A DNA stretch of 38,196 nucleotides from Spirochaetales bacterium (GTDB lineage Bacteria > Spirochaetota > Spirochaetia > UBA9216). The number at the start of each line of letters is the position of its first letter. Position 1 is the stretch's first letter. The DNA lies in the NCBI GenBank assembly GCA_016342585.1, contig JAEINK010000050.1:1-38196 (forward strand), written 5' to 3'. Below the pieces are notes generated by a model. That model saw only the letters and a list, made by a program, of their open reading frames with translations. It was not told where the DNA came from and searched no databases. The position numbers and the translations under genes were made by a program. Positions 8,969 through 18,032 of this stretch are shown in pieces.

Positions 8969-9115
8969 TTAATTAAAATGAAAGCCTCGTGTGAAAGGAT
9001 ATTCAGCAATACCTTTTGACTGCTTATCGAATTTCCTCTCCACCTTCTTATGAAACGGAGTCACACCCGCAAAAGGGAGACATACGATTTCTGGTAAGTT
9101 TTCTTTTTTCTTCAT
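8969..9115 (-). CDS. Small protein of unknown function (48 aa)
   Basis: I do not recognise this protein. Five kinds of evidence point to a real gene: an AGGAGG ribosome site 7 nt before the ATG (9113-9115), a promoter with consensus spacing at 9147-9175, a perfect dyad over its -10 box, an open frame ending in TAA (8969-8971), and a strong terminator at 8891-8938. The product is basic (start MKKKEN, middle FHKKVERKFDKQ), has a single cysteine (VCLPFAG) and ends in an aromatic tail (FTRGFHFN). It has no membrane segment or signal peptide. A palindrome (CTTTCATTT/AAATGAAAG) overlaps the stop codon. It could be a small regulator, a modification target or a leader peptide. Existence as a gene is likely; function is open. 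Confidence 0.65.
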   Translation of the reverse strand: MKKKENLPEIVCLPFAGVTPFHKKVERKFDKQSKGIAEYPFTRGFHFN

Positions 9116-9135
9116 CTTGAAGCCTCCTGATAAAT

Positions 9136-9156
9136 TATCTATACATAATATAGATA
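9136..9156. promoter_or_regulatory. Operator-like dyad upstream of the 48-aa gene
   Basis: TATCTATA (9136-9143), CATAA, then TATAGATA (9149-9156) form a perfect 8-bp inverted repeat. It covers the -10 hexamer at 9147-9152 and the transcription start region, as expected for a repressor site. Confidence 0.45.
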
Positions 9157-9175
9157 GGAACGACTATCTGGTCAA
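9147..9175 (-). promoter_or_regulatory. sigma-70-type promoter of the 48-aa gene
   Basis: On the minus strand TTGACC (9170-9175) and TATATT (9147-9152) are spaced by 17 bp. The promoter lies 31 bp upstream of the small gene's start codon. Confidence 0.6.
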
Positions 9176-9215
9176 GAAAAACTTTCAAAAAATATTAATA
9201 AAAATCAACCGTTCT

Positions 9216-10322
9216 TTAGCCATACATTTTGATCAGGATAACAGCTCCTGCGATGATTACAAGGGGGATGATAATAGCCGCAGCAATCTTCCCTGCTGAG
9301 TAGGGCCTTGTTCCCTGAACTTCACCAGTTCTGGCATTTACCATGAATTGATAGACTTTCCCCTTGAAATTATACGCACTCATCCAGACAGGCAGGAGTA
9401 TATGCTTGAATTTCAAGTTATCATAGGAGGTGCTTTTTGAGGTAATCCTCTGTTCATCGCCACCGATATCATTGCGGATAGAATAATTGATTTCTGAAGC
9501 CATTTTATCTTTGGCTATATCAAGACCGCCTTCAAGATCTATGGAGTAACTTTCCACCTGAAAACCCGGCAGATAGGATGTATTAAAGGGAGCAAGGTTT
9601 TCAAGATCCCAGGGTTCAAGCTCATCAACGTACTTCTGCTCCATTCGATCTGAAGCATGAACAAGGATATCGTCAAAATTATTACATACATGACCCGAGG
9701 CCGAGCGCCAACGTGTATGACGGACCTGTCTTGTCTTTGTGACAGATTTGCCATCTTCAGTGGTTGTATAACTCTCGGTGGTGTAATAATAATCACCCCT
9801 CTGACCACTGTAGGATGTTTCGGTATCACTGTCGAATGTCCAGAAAGGAGAATAAATACCTTTCAATCCATCGACCCTGGCGTACTGCTTAAGCTGTTTC
9901 GGGGCAAACCATCTTTTTTTTAGCCAGGTTTTAAAGTTTGCGGCTGCTTCATTTTTCGTTACTTTGAATGGCAGGAGAGATTCCGGTTTTAAAACCTTCT
10001 CTGACTTCCCTTGTGCAACGATAGCCGCACCACAGAAGGCACATTCACCACCCGTCTGATTTTCACCTAAGGAGACCTCTGCCCCACAGGTGTCACACTT
10101 GGTGACTATCATATCAACAGTCTCTTCGTTAGCTTCCTGATTTTTAAGTTTTAAAAGAGTTTCAGCAAAATCTTTCTCTTCAATAATAGTCTCTTCTGAA
10201 GACTCAATTGTATTTTCGGTCTGGCAATAGGGACAGACTAAGCTTGATGTTCCGGGTTTAAACTCTAAATCAGCACCACAATTACTACAGGGGAATTTTT
10301 CTACTTTATCACTATCACTCAT
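9216..10322 (-). CDS. Double zinc-ribbon protein with C-terminal membrane anchor
   Basis: A 368-residue protein with two CxxC...CxxC zinc ribbons: Cys12/15/30/33 (CSNCG ... CPYC) and Cys76/79/94/97 (CDTCG ... CAFC). The first resembles the TFIIB-type ribbon often mislabelled as primosomal protein N'. The middle region is rich in Trp and Tyr (about 135-240), and one predicted membrane helix ends the protein (about 345-365). It follows an SPFH/YdjI-like gene on the same strand, a pairing often seen in bacteria, and probably acts with it at the membrane. The biochemical role is unknown. The ATG has TTAGGA about 9 nt upstream. Confidence 0.75.
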   Translation of the reverse strand: MSDSDKVEKFPCSNCGADLEFKPGTSSLVCPYCQTENTIESSEETIIEEKDFAETLLKLKNQEANEETVDMIVTKCDTCGAEVSLGENQTGGECAFCGAAIVAQGKSEKVLKPESLLPFKVTKNEAAANFKTWLKKRWFAPKQLKQYARVDGLKGIYSPFWTFDSDTETSYSGQRGDYYYTTESYTTTEDGKSVTKTRQVRHTRWRSASGHVCNNFDDILVHASDRMEQKYVDELEPWDLENLAPFNTSYLPGFQVESYSIDLEGGLDIAKDKMASEINYSIRNDIGGDEQRITSKSTSYDNLKFKHILLPVWMSAYNFKGKVYQFMVNARTGEVQGTRPYSAGKIAAAIIIPLVIIAGAVILIKMYG

Positions 10323-10368
10323 TATTTTTTTCCTAATCTAAATGTTCTGTTAAAGATGAATTTTGCTA

Positions 10369-10386
10369 CCCGTGGAGAACCACGGG
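10369..10386 (-). other. Intergenic stem-loop between the SPFH and zinc-ribbon genes
   Basis: CCCGTGG (10369-10375) and CCACGGG (10380-10386) form a perfect 7-bp stem with an AGAA loop. No T-run follows on the minus strand, so it is more likely a processing or attenuation hairpin between two cotranscribed genes than a full terminator. Confidence 0.55.
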
Positions 10387-10423
10387 AGCATTATATAACA
10401 GGGAAAAGTCTGACAAGCTTCGA

Positions 10424-11542
10424 TCAACCAGGAGGAAGCGGTGGTGGAACCTGACCGAAGAGTCCGGATAACTCAGGTACTTCACCTGCCGCCGTCCAAG
10501 CGGCCATGCCATTTTTCCATACGAGAGCTTCTCGTTTCAGCTCTCCCGAGCCAACTTTCTGTGAAAGTGCCGCCATGTCAAAAGGACCGGTCTGGGCGCC
10601 ATTTACAGCGATGAAAAATGAAACTGACGGGGGGACAGGAGGTGGGGCCTGCTGGGGAGGAGCCTGCTGAGCCGGAGGCTGTTGTGCACCACCCATAGCA
10701 TTACCCATCTGGTTAGCCATGGCGAAACCCATACCCATGCCCATGCCACCGGCAGCCATCCCACCGGGGTTACCTGCGGCAGTTTCCATGGCATTCGCAG
10801 CCTGAAACTGGGTATACTGGTTTAAATTACCCAAAACACCCATGGAAGCCCTCTTATCAAGAGCCTGTTCAACGGCTTCGGGTAGAGAAATATTCTCAAC
10901 CAGGAGTTTGGATAACTTCAAGCCATATTCACCAAACTCACCGGATATTTTTTTGGTGATAAATTCACCTAATTCATCATAATTAGAGGCAAGATCCAAC
11001 ATGGGGATCTTTGATTCGCCAAGGGCATCTGTAAATCTTGCAACCACTATATTTCTGAGCTGATTTGAGATCTCTTCCGTATTAAAATCATCATCTGTAC
11101 CGACGATCTCTTTAAGAAATGTGGCCGGATCAGAAACCCGCACAGCGTATGAACCGAAGGCCCGCAGTCTTACAGGACCGAATTCCGGATCTCTAAGCAT
11201 TATGGGATTTTTAGTTCCCCATTTCAGGTCGGTAAATCGTTTGGTGTTAACAAAGTACACTTCTGCTTTGAAAGGTGAGTTAAAGCCATGTTTCCACCCT
11301 TTCAAGGTTGAAAGAATCGGCATGTTCTCTGTCTCCAGAGTATACATTCCCGGTTGGAAAACATCAGCAATCTGTCCCTCATTAATAAAAACAGCGGCCT
11401 GTGATTCCCGAACAGTAAGCTTTGCTCCTGTTTTAATTTCATTTCCGTACCGTTCAAAACGGTAAACCATAGTATCATTGGAACTATCAAGCCATTCAAT
11501 GATATCGATTAATTCACCTTTTATTTTATCAAAAAGTCCCAT
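10424..11542 (-). CDS. SPFH-domain protein (YdjI type) with C-terminal GYF_2-like domain
   Basis: A 372-residue protein. The first ~240 residues match the YdjI / virion-core-like SPFH (band 7) group, with the pattern RESQAAVFINEGQIADVFQPGMYTLETEN near residues 45-75. A Gly/Met-rich stretch and a Pro/Gln-rich linker follow (about 250-305). The last ~65 residues form a GYF_2-like domain (FFIAVNGAQTGPFD ... ALVWKNGMAAW). SPFH proteins build membrane-associated scaffolds, and GYF_2 domains bind proline-rich partners. The gene precedes the zinc-ribbon membrane protein by 101 bp on the same strand, and the two probably work together. GGAGGT precedes the ATG. The fold is well supported; the role is not known. 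Confidence 0.8.
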   Translation of the reverse strand: MGLFDKIKGELIDIIEWLDSSNDTMVYRFERYGNEIKTGAKLTVRESQAAVFINEGQIADVFQPGMYTLETENMPILSTLKGWKHGFNSPFKAEVYFVNTKRFTDLKWGTKNPIMLRDPEFGPVRLRAFGSYAVRVSDPATFLKEIVGTDDDFNTEEISNQLRNIVVARFTDALGESKIPMLDLASNYDELGEFITKKISGEFGEYGLKLSKLLVENISLPEAVEQALDKRASMGVLGNLNQYTQFQAANAMETAAGNPGGMAAGGMGMGMGFAMANQMGNAMGGAQQPPAQQAPPQQAPPPVPPSVSFFIAVNGAQTGPFDMAALSQKVGSGELKREALVWKNGMAAWTAAGEVPELSGLFGQVPPPLPPG

Positions 11543-11800
11543 TCATACCTCCATTATTTTTTATAGTATACGACATTTATTATAATTTATCATATCAAAA
11601 ATATTATCTCTTCAATATCATATTTTTTCATTTTATTCTATTTATATTGAATATCCAATCCATAACCAAGATCACAGAATGATTTATTACTAAAAGTGTA
11701 CAGTAAAATATTTTTTGAACAAAATTGAGGCTGTTAATGACTCTCCCCGGAGCAAGCTGCGGGGTATAAAACCCGGCTCGAATAAATTTTGATGATTATA
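11543..11800. other. AT-rich intergenic region with one REP-like palindrome
   Basis: I see no coding frame here. The only clear structure is at 11745-11764, where CCCCG pairs with CGGGG around the centre GAGCAAGCTG. A CCCGG segment at 11771-11775 could pair alternatively. This looks like a repetitive extragenic palindrome or RNA hairpin. The remainder is low-complexity AT. Confidence 0.4.
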
Positions 11801-11835
11801 ATAAAAATAAAAAAAGGACCAGCATTTGCCGGCCC
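11801..11835 (-). terminator. Rho-independent terminator of the purB-guaB-purA-guaA operon
   Basis: On the minus strand GGGCCGGC pairs with GCTGGTCC (8 bp including two G-U pairs, loop AAAT; 11816-11835). A T-rich tract follows at 11801-11815. It lies about 65 bp beyond the guaA stop codon. Confidence 0.85.
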
Positions 11836-11901
11836 TCTCTTCAAATAGTCTCGCTATATTCAAAAAGGAAGATATTTAATACTTAGTAATTGTTAAACAG
11901 A

Positions 11902-13449
11902 CTACTCCCACTCAATTGTTGACGGAGGTTTACTGGAAACATCATAGACAACACGCCCAACCTGACGAACAGAATTCGTAATAAGGCTGGAGATTTCAAG
12001 CAGATCCTTCATTTCAAATGGATAAACATCGGCGGTCATTCCATCTCGACTGATGATCGCACGCATGGCAACTACCCACCCATACTCCCGGGCATCACCG
12101 GCAACACCAACCGAACGTACAGGAAGAAGAACACAGAATGCCTGCCAGATTTTATCATAGAGCTCTCTCTCTTTTAATTGAGAAATGAAAACGGCATCGG
12201 CTTCCCGAAGGATATCACATTTATCCTTGGTTATATCACCGGGAATACGCACAGCAAGTCCCGGACCGGGAAAAGGATGACGACCAACAATGGCTTCAGT
12301 GAGGCCTAAATTGCGACCTAACTGGCGAACCTCATCTTTATACAGTTTTGATAAAGGTTCAATGATTAATCCGGCCTCCCGCTTTCGCTCAACAAGGGGT
12401 GAACGGACATTATGATGACTTTTAATGACTTGTGCCTTTTTACCAACCCCTTTTCCGGACTCGATCATGTCAGTATACAGGGTTCCCTGGGCAAGCATGT
12501 AGTCACCGGAAAGCCTCTTTGCAATTTCATCTTCCTGAACGGTGATAAAAAGATCACCGATTATTCTACGTTTCTCTTCAGGTTCCGAAACGCCAGCAAG
12601 TGCCGAAAGGAATCTCTCCTCGGCATCAATAAGGTATAAATTTTGAGCCCCTAAGGTAAGCAGTATTTTTTCTACTTCTGCCGATTCATCCTTTCGCATC
12701 ATACCCGTATCGATATACATAAGGTGCACTTTCTCGGGAGGAAGTGCTTTTAAAAGGAGGGCTCCGACAACAGTACTGTCTACCCCGCCAGAGATAAGGA
12801 GAAGAACATCCTTCTCTCCTGTCTGGGAAGCCACTTCATCCTTCACCTCGGCCAGGTATGCGTCCATATTCCAGCTCTTTTCAGCACCGGAAATACCGCA
12901 TACAAAGTTCTCAAGGATCTGATTACCATATTCACAATGGCTTACCTCAGGGTGAAACTGGATACCATAGATATTCTTATCCTCCCAGAATCCAACCGCA
13001 ATGTGGTGCTCCGATTCAGCAATCAGGTTGAACTGTGGTGCCAGTTTTTTAATACTGTCACCATGGCTCATCCATGATAAAAACCCATCCGGAACATCCT
13101 TAAACAGCGGGCTCTCTTTTTGGAAGGAGACTTTACTTCTGCCATATTCATTCTTTTCTAATGATAGGACTTCTCCACCATGATCAGCGGTCATCCTCTG
13201 AAAACCATAACAGATACCCAGAAGAGGAAGTCCTGTTTCATACCATGCCTTGTCAGGTACCGGAGCATCCTCCTGATAAACCGACGATGGCGATCCGGAA
13301 AATATTATTCCTGAAACCGAATCAAGAAAGCCCGGTTCATAATCTATATCACCAGGAAGGATGTGGGTATATACACCTATCTCCCTTATTCTCCTGGCAA
13401 TAAGCTGTGTTGTCTGGCTTCCAAAATCGAGAATTAAGATCTTGTCCAT
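11902..13449 (-). CDS. guaA: GMP synthase (glutamine-hydrolysing)
   Basis: Converts XMP to GMP using glutamine and ATP. The N-terminal glutamine amidotransferase has its nucleophile Cys80 (LLGICYGFQ) and the His/Glu pair in QFHPEVS (166, 168). The ATP pyrophosphatase P-loop is SGGVDS (220-225). The C-terminal dimerisation domain has HPFPGPGLAVRIPGD and ends in the characteristic SSKPPSTIEWE. The 515-residue length is standard. It is the last gene of a four-gene purine operon, and its start overlaps the 3' end of purA by 16 bp, suggesting translational coupling. A terminator follows. Confidence 0.97.
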   Translation of the reverse strand: MDKILILDFGSQTTQLIARRIREIGVYTHILPGDIDYEPGFLDSVSGIIFSGSPSSVYQEDAPVPDKAWYETGLPLLGICYGFQRMTADHGGEVLSLEKNEYGRSKVSFQKESPLFKDVPDGFLSWMSHGDSIKKLAPQFNLIAESEHHIAVGFWEDKNIYGIQFHPEVSHCEYGNQILENFVCGISGAEKSWNMDAYLAEVKDEVASQTGEKDVLLLISGGVDSTVVGALLLKALPPEKVHLMYIDTGMMRKDESAEVEKILLTLGAQNLYLIDAEERFLSALAGVSEPEEKRRIIGDLFITVQEDEIAKRLSGDYMLAQGTLYTDMIESGKGVGKKAQVIKSHHNVRSPLVERKREAGLIIEPLSKLYKDEVRQLGRNLGLTEAIVGRHPFPGPGLAVRIPGDITKDKCDILREADAVFISQLKERELYDKIWQAFCVLLPVRSVGVAGDAREYGWVVAMRAIISRDGMTADVYPFEMKDLLEISSLITNSVRQVGRVVYDVSSKPPSTIEWE

Positions 13450-14663
13450 AAGTCCTTTCTTATGAAGGTCTCTGACCTTCTGTATCCTACCGAAATTATA
13501 TCAACCGATGTTTCGGTGTACTCTTCAATAAATTCAATATACTTCTGAGCTTCCTCGGGAAGATGTGAATAATCTGTGCTCTCCTTAAGAGATGAGTTCC
13601 ACCCCTTAAAGGTTTTAATTACAGGAACAGCGCCATCCATGACCTCGATTGAGGAGGGGAAATCAGTGATTGTTTCACCTTCATATTCATAAGCAACACA
13701 GACTGAAACTTCATCAAAATCATCATAGACATCAATGTGGGTAAGAACCAGAGAATCGATGCTGTTCACCCGGCAGGCATATTTCAGTGCAACAAGGTCT
13801 AAATATCCGCATCTTCGGGCACGACCTGTAGTAACGCCATACTCCCGTCCAAGCTCACGAACCATCTCCTCTGTTGCTCCATCCCTTTCCGAATTGAATT
13901 CTGAAGGGAAAGGACCATTACCAACCCTGGTTGAATAGGCCTTGAATACACCGAGTACCCGGTCAATTTCCCGGGGACCGATACCGCCACCAACAGAAGC
14001 TCCTGCGGCTACGGAGTAACCGGAAGAGACAAAGGGGTAGGTTCCTGCATCAAGGTCAAGAAGAATTCCCTGAGCCCCTTCAAAGAGAACTTTCTTACCC
14101 TTGTACTCAGCCATGAAGGCAACTAGGTTGATCTTCATCTTTTCGATTCTTGCCTTGAATGGTTCAAGAAAAGTTCGATAGGATTCGGGCATTCGGGACC
14201 AGATATTGGAATCATACATATCGGCGATTCGAATACCGTCTCTATGTGATTTATGTGCGTATGTAACCCCGATGCCACGACCGGTTGTCCCTATGGGGTT
14301 GAACCTTTTTTTCTCAAGCTCTATATCCTCGGCCTTATAATCGGGTAGTACCAGGTGGGCTCGATCGGAAATAAAGACTCTCCCCTCCCAGTCAATTCCC
14401 TGTTCTGTAAGGGTTGCAAGTTCCTCAAACATCGACTGGGGATCAATAACCATACCTGTACCGAGAATCACCTTTTTACCCGGATAAATGATCCCTGATG
14501 GAATCAGATGGAGTTTGTAGGTTGTCTCACCGGTTACTATTGTATGGCCGGCGTTTGCTCCACCGGAAAATCTTGAAATTAATTCGGAATCTTCCGCCAG
14601 AAAATCGACAATTTTACCTTTACCTTCGTCACCCCACTGGGCTCCGATAACTACTAAATTCAT
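13434..14663 (-). CDS. purA: Adenylosuccinate synthetase
   Basis: Catalyses the GTP-dependent joining of IMP and aspartate, the first step from IMP to AMP. The GTP-binding P-loop GDEGKGK is at residues 11-17, followed by the IMP/catalytic His region (NAGHTI). TTGRGIGVTYAHK and TGRARRCGYLDL carry further active-site residues. At 409 residues it is slightly shorter than the common 425-430, but no key motif is missing. It lies between guaB (15 bp upstream) and guaA (16-bp overlap), and works with purB in the same operon to complete IMP to AMP. Confidence 0.96.
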   Translation of the reverse strand: MNLVVIGAQWGDEGKGKIVDFLAEDSELISRFSGGANAGHTIVTGETTYKLHLIPSGIIYPGKKVILGTGMVIDPQSMFEELATLTEQGIDWEGRVFISDRAHLVLPDYKAEDIELEKKRFNPIGTTGRGIGVTYAHKSHRDGIRIADMYDSNIWSRMPESYRTFLEPFKARIEKMKINLVAFMAEYKGKKVLFEGAQGILLDLDAGTYPFVSSGYSVAAGASVGGGIGPREIDRVLGVFKAYSTRVGNGPFPSEFNSERDGATEEMVRELGREYGVTTGRARRCGYLDLVALKYACRVNSIDSLVLTHIDVYDDFDEVSVCVAYEYEGETITDFPSSIEVMDGAVPVIKTFKGWNSSLKESTDYSHLPEEAQKYIEFIEEYTETSVDIISVGYRRSETFIRKDLWTRS

Positions 14664-14678
14664 CAGGTCACATCCTTC

Positions 14679-16118
14679 TTATCTTGAGTAATTTGGGGCT
14701 TCTTGAGTAATCATGATATCATGGGCATGACTTTCAAGAAGACCAGCCGGCGAAATCTTAGCAAATTTTTCATATTCCCGCAATTCCTTAATACTCTTAC
14801 AACCACAGTAAAACATACCTTTTCGAAGGCCTGTTGAGAGCTGATGGAGAAAAGGCTTCAATTCGCCCTTGTAGGGGACTCTTCCCTCAATACCTTCTGG
14901 AACGGGTTCATCTCCGGCCTTCATCTGGTATCGATCTCCGGAGCCCTCTTTTATGGCCCCTATCGATCCCATGCCACGGTAAGATTTAAACATCCTTCCA
15001 TCATATATAATTGCCTGGCCCGGGGCCTCTTTAAGACCCGCAAGAAGGTTCCCGAGCATGACAGTCGATGCACCCGCACAAATAGCCTTGGTTATATCAC
15101 CTGAAAATTTAATACCGCCATCAGCAATAATAGGAATGTTATGTTTCAAAGCCTCCTCGGCACACCATTGAACTGCGGTGAACTGGGGAACTCCAATACC
15201 AGAGACAATTCTTGTGGTACAGATAGAACCGGGACCAATACCAATTTTCACAGCATCGGCACCGGCATCAATAATCCTTTTCGTCCCTTCGGCAGTAGCG
15301 ACATTGCCGCCAATCACATTGATAGAATATTTTCGCTTGATATCTTGAACGGCTTTGACAACCGAAGATGAATCACCATGCGCTGTATCAAGGACGACAA
15401 AATCTACTGAGTTTTCCATTAAAAGGGGTATTCTCCGCTCCCAATCCTGAGGAGAGATGGCAGCACCGACTATTAGACGTCCACGTCTATCCATAGCCGC
15501 ATTGGGGTATTGTTCCTGTTTCTCAAGGTCCTTTACAGTGATAAGTCCGGTAACAAAACCGTTTTTATCTACAACGGGGATCTTTTCAATTTTATGTTTA
15601 TCAAAAAGAGCCACAGCCCCTTTTATATCAATCTGTTCATCGGCAATCACCGGGTTTGCAGTCATTACCTCATGAACCTTTAAGGACAGATCCGAACAGA
15701 ATCTCATATCCCGCTTTGTAATAATTCCACAAAGTTTATTATTATCATCAACAACAGGAAGACCGGAAATCTTATATTTGGCCTTTATACTCTTTACATC
15801 ATCTATGGTCATATTACGATCAACAGTTATTGGTTTATCAATAATCCAGTTAAGGGAGCGTTTTACACTACCAACCTGTCGGGCCTGCTCTTCAGGAAGA
15901 AGGTTTCGGTGAATAACACCAGCGCCCCCCTGGAGAGCCATAGCGATGGCCAATCGTTCCTCAGTAACCGTGTCCATAGCCGCCGAAAGAATCGGTGTCT
16001 TCAAGACGATATCACCACAAAGTCTCGATTTTATATCTACCTCCCCCGGAAGAGTATCCGAATAGGATGGGAGAAGTAAAACATCGTCATAACTTAAGGT
16101 TTCCGTAATTTCCATCAT
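14679..16118 (-). CDS. guaB: IMP dehydrogenase
   Basis: Oxidises IMP to XMP with NAD+, the committed step to GMP. The TIM-barrel start [11 protein letters not shown] is present. Two CBS domains, which usually bind regulatory nucleotides, lie at about 95-205. The catalytic loop [10 protein letters not shown] has Cys300, and the mobile flap appears as [10 protein letters not shown]. The 479-residue length is typical. The start overlaps the purB stop by one base, so the pair is translationally coupled. The second codon is also ATG, so the true start may be three bases downstream. Confidence 0.96.
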   Translation of the reverse strand: MMEITETLSYDDVLLLPSYSDTLPGEVDIKSRLCGDIVLKTPILSAAMDTVTEERLAIAMALQGGAGVIHRNLLPEEQARQVGSVKRSLNWIIDKPITVDRNMTIDDVKSIKAKYKISGLPVVDDNNKLCGIITKRDMRFCSDLSLKVHEVMTANPVIADEQIDIKGAVALFDKHKIEKIPVVDKNGFVTGLITVKDLEKQEQYPNAAMDRRGRLIVGAAISPQDWERRIPLLMENSVDFVVLDTAHGDSSSVVKAVQDIKRKYSINVIGGNVATAEGTKRIIDAGADAVKIGIGPGSICTTRIVSGIGVPQFTAVQWCAEEALKHNIPIIADGGIKFSGDITKAICAGASTVMLGNLLAGLKEAPGQAIIYDGRMFKSYRGMGSIGAIKEGSGDRYQMKAGDEPVPEGIEGRVPYKGELKPFLHQLSTGLRKGMFYCGCKSIKELREYEKFAKISPAGLLESHAHDIMITQEAPNYSR

Positions 16119-17542
16119 TAGAGGGCCTCCTTGATCTCATCGACCAGCTTTCCATACTCATCGACAAGCTTATTAGTCCGTTCAACCGCCAGACCGCGAT
16201 AGAGTTCAGGATTCTTAAAAAACGCTTCGGCAGTGACGCCAATGGTTTTCCCCAGTTGATCATTTAAATTTTTCCAGATTTTATCATCCTTATGGAGCTC
16301 TTCTGCAAGCGAGGTACTGTTCTTCTCACATTCAAGGGTGGCCAGTCTGATTTTCTCATGCCCATCCGGTTCTCCACAAACCGAGATAAGAATGTATGCC
16401 GCCTCGGCCAGGACCAAATCCCCAGTATAAGTAATATTTTTTCTGATAATCTCTTCTTCAACATGGATTGTAGATAGAACTTTTTTCATTCTGTTCAATG
16501 CCGCAGCGAAACCAGTTATATAATCTGTAACAAACCTGGCTGAAGCCGAATTAGAAAGGTCCCTCTGGTGCTCTGAAATTTGATCCATGTAAAATGTCAT
16601 AACCCGTGGTGCGAAGGCCTTCCAGAGGCTCTTCACATGTTCTGAATTCCAGGGATTTCTCTTTTGAGGCATGGTGGATGATCCAACCTGAGTAGAGGTG
16701 AACATCTCCCTCAATTCATTTATCTCCGATCGCTGAAGGTGTCTTAAATCATCTGCCAGGTTTGCAATAACACCAAATGCGGTGTTCATTTCAAGCAGAA
16801 GTCGTAACAGATATTCCGGTTCGACCATCTGGGTTGAATGGTCTGACGGTTTAAGCCCAAGGTAATCGAGGTACTTCTTTTCAAGTTCTTCGGGATCAGA
16901 AACTATCAGACTTGTGGCATTGTAAGCACCAACAGCACCGGCTAACTTTCCACGCAGGTCGCCCGAAAGCCGTTCCAGCTCTTTGATTGATTTTCCGAAT
17001 CTTGATACATACTCGGCAAAAGCATAGCCAAGGGTGATAGGAACAGCATGCTGTCCATGGGTTCGCCCAACCTGGGGAGTTGCCGCATTGTCCCTCGCCA
17101 GAGATATCAGAAGCTCTTCGACTTCCAGCATGAGGGGGATGATAACATTTCGTGTGACATCCCTGTTTCTCATGGAAGCAGCCGTATCAAGAACATCCAC
17201 CGACGTTGCCCCAAGGTGAACAAGGGGTTTAATATCATCCGGAAGTTTTGTCTTGATAACGTTTACAAGGGCTCTGATATTATGCTGGGTTTTCTCTTCT
17301 TCCTGGTAAACAGCCTCTGAAGTTACCCGAGTTTCAAGGGCGACGACATCGGGATGGTTCTCATCCCCGTCTTCCATGATGGACAAATGACTTTTAAGGA
17401 GTGCTGCTTCTGCTTTTATACAGTATTTGATTGACGCGTCTTCGCTTAAATACCTGGCGAGGTCATCGAAAAGTTCCCGATTAGCCAGATAATACCTATG
17501 ATCTAATGGTGAGAGGTTTGTAAAAATGTTTTTGGTTTCCAT
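16118..17542 (-). CDS. purB: Adenylosuccinate lyase
   Basis: Cleaves adenylosuccinate to AMP and fumarate, and SAICAR to AICAR in de novo synthesis. The fumarase/aspartase superfamily signature SSTMPQKRNPWNSEHV is clear, and the QVGRTHGQHAVP segment carries the conserved His. The 474-residue length matches the longer PurB group. It is the first gene of purB-guaB-purA-guaA. No ribosome site is evident before the ATG. The best promoter candidate (TTGATA at 17571-17576, 17-bp spacer, TAAATT at 17548-17553) ends only 5 nt before it, so the mRNA may be leaderless or the true promoter may lie elsewhere. Confidence 0.95.
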   Translation of the reverse strand: METKNIFTNLSPLDHRYYLANRELFDDLARYLSEDASIKYCIKAEAALLKSHLSIMEDGDENHPDVVALETRVTSEAVYQEEEKTQHNIRALVNVIKTKLPDDIKPLVHLGATSVDVLDTAASMRNRDVTRNVIIPLMLEVEELLISLARDNAATPQVGRTHGQHAVPITLGYAFAEYVSRFGKSIKELERLSGDLRGKLAGAVGAYNATSLIVSDPEELEKKYLDYLGLKPSDHSTQMVEPEYLLRLLLEMNTAFGVIANLADDLRHLQRSEINELREMFTSTQVGSSTMPQKRNPWNSEHVKSLWKAFAPRVMTFYMDQISEHQRDLSNSASARFVTDYITGFAAALNRMKKVLSTIHVEEEIIRKNITYTGDLVLAEAAYILISVCGEPDGHEKIRLATLECEKNSTSLAEELHKDDKIWKNLNDQLGKTIGVTAEAFFKNPELYRGLAVERTNKLVDEYGKLVDEIKEAL

Positions 17543-17547
17543 ATCGA

Positions 17548-17576
17548 AATTTATCAGAATCGGGATAAATTATCAA
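17548..17576 (-). promoter_or_regulatory. Possible promoter of the purine operon
   Basis: TTGATA and TAAATT are 17 bp apart on the minus strand. The -10 element is only 5 nt from the purB start codon, which would give an almost leaderless transcript. The small palindrome GATAATTTATC overlaps the -35 region. Confidence 0.3.
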
Positions 17577-17669
17577 CTAGGGCAGGAAAGATAATTTTTC
17601 CTATAAGAAGATTTACAATAAGTTGTCATGTATGCTTATTCCCTGTATATTTTATCGATGGAGAAAGAA

Positions 17670-18017
17670 ATGTTTGTATCACATGTAGATAAAATAGAAA
17701 AGAAAAGACTGGAAGGCCCCACCCTTAAAAATGTTGAAAAGCAGGTTCTTATCGGCCCTGAACAGGGTTGGGAGGGCTGGGTTATGCGAAAATTCACTCT
17801 TGGAAAAGAGGGATATACCCCCAGACACAGCCACAGCTGGCCCCATATTGTACTGGTAGTTGAGGGAGAAGGAAGCCTCTATATGGATGGAAAGGATTAT
17901 CCACTCACTGCCGGCTCAACCTCCTATGTGACAGGAGGGCTTGAACACAGCCTGAAAAATACGGGAAGCGAAACCTTTGCCTTTATTTGCATAGTTCCTG
18001 AAGAGGGCGATGTATAA
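17670..18017 (+). CDS. Cupin-domain protein
   Basis: A small single-domain beta-barrel (115 residues from the chosen start). Cupin motif 1 carries the metal ligands His-x-His in TPRHSHSWPHIVLVVEGEG. Motif 2 is LTAGSTSYVTGGLEHSLKN with a further His. Such proteins are metal-dependent enzymes or small-molecule sensors; the substrate cannot be read from the sequence. I chose the ATG at 17670 because GGAG lies 6 nt upstream; an in-frame ATG at 17628 has no ribosome site. It stands alone between the divergent purine operon and the convergent HAD gene. Confidence 0.8.
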   Translation: MFVSHVDKIEKKRLEGPTLKNVEKQVLIGPEQGWEGWVMRKFTLGKEGYTPRHSHSWPHIVLVVEGEGSLYMDGKDYPLTAGSTSYVTGGLEHSLKNTGSETFAFICIVPEEGDV

Positions 18018-18032
18018 TCGATTTAGTTAAAA

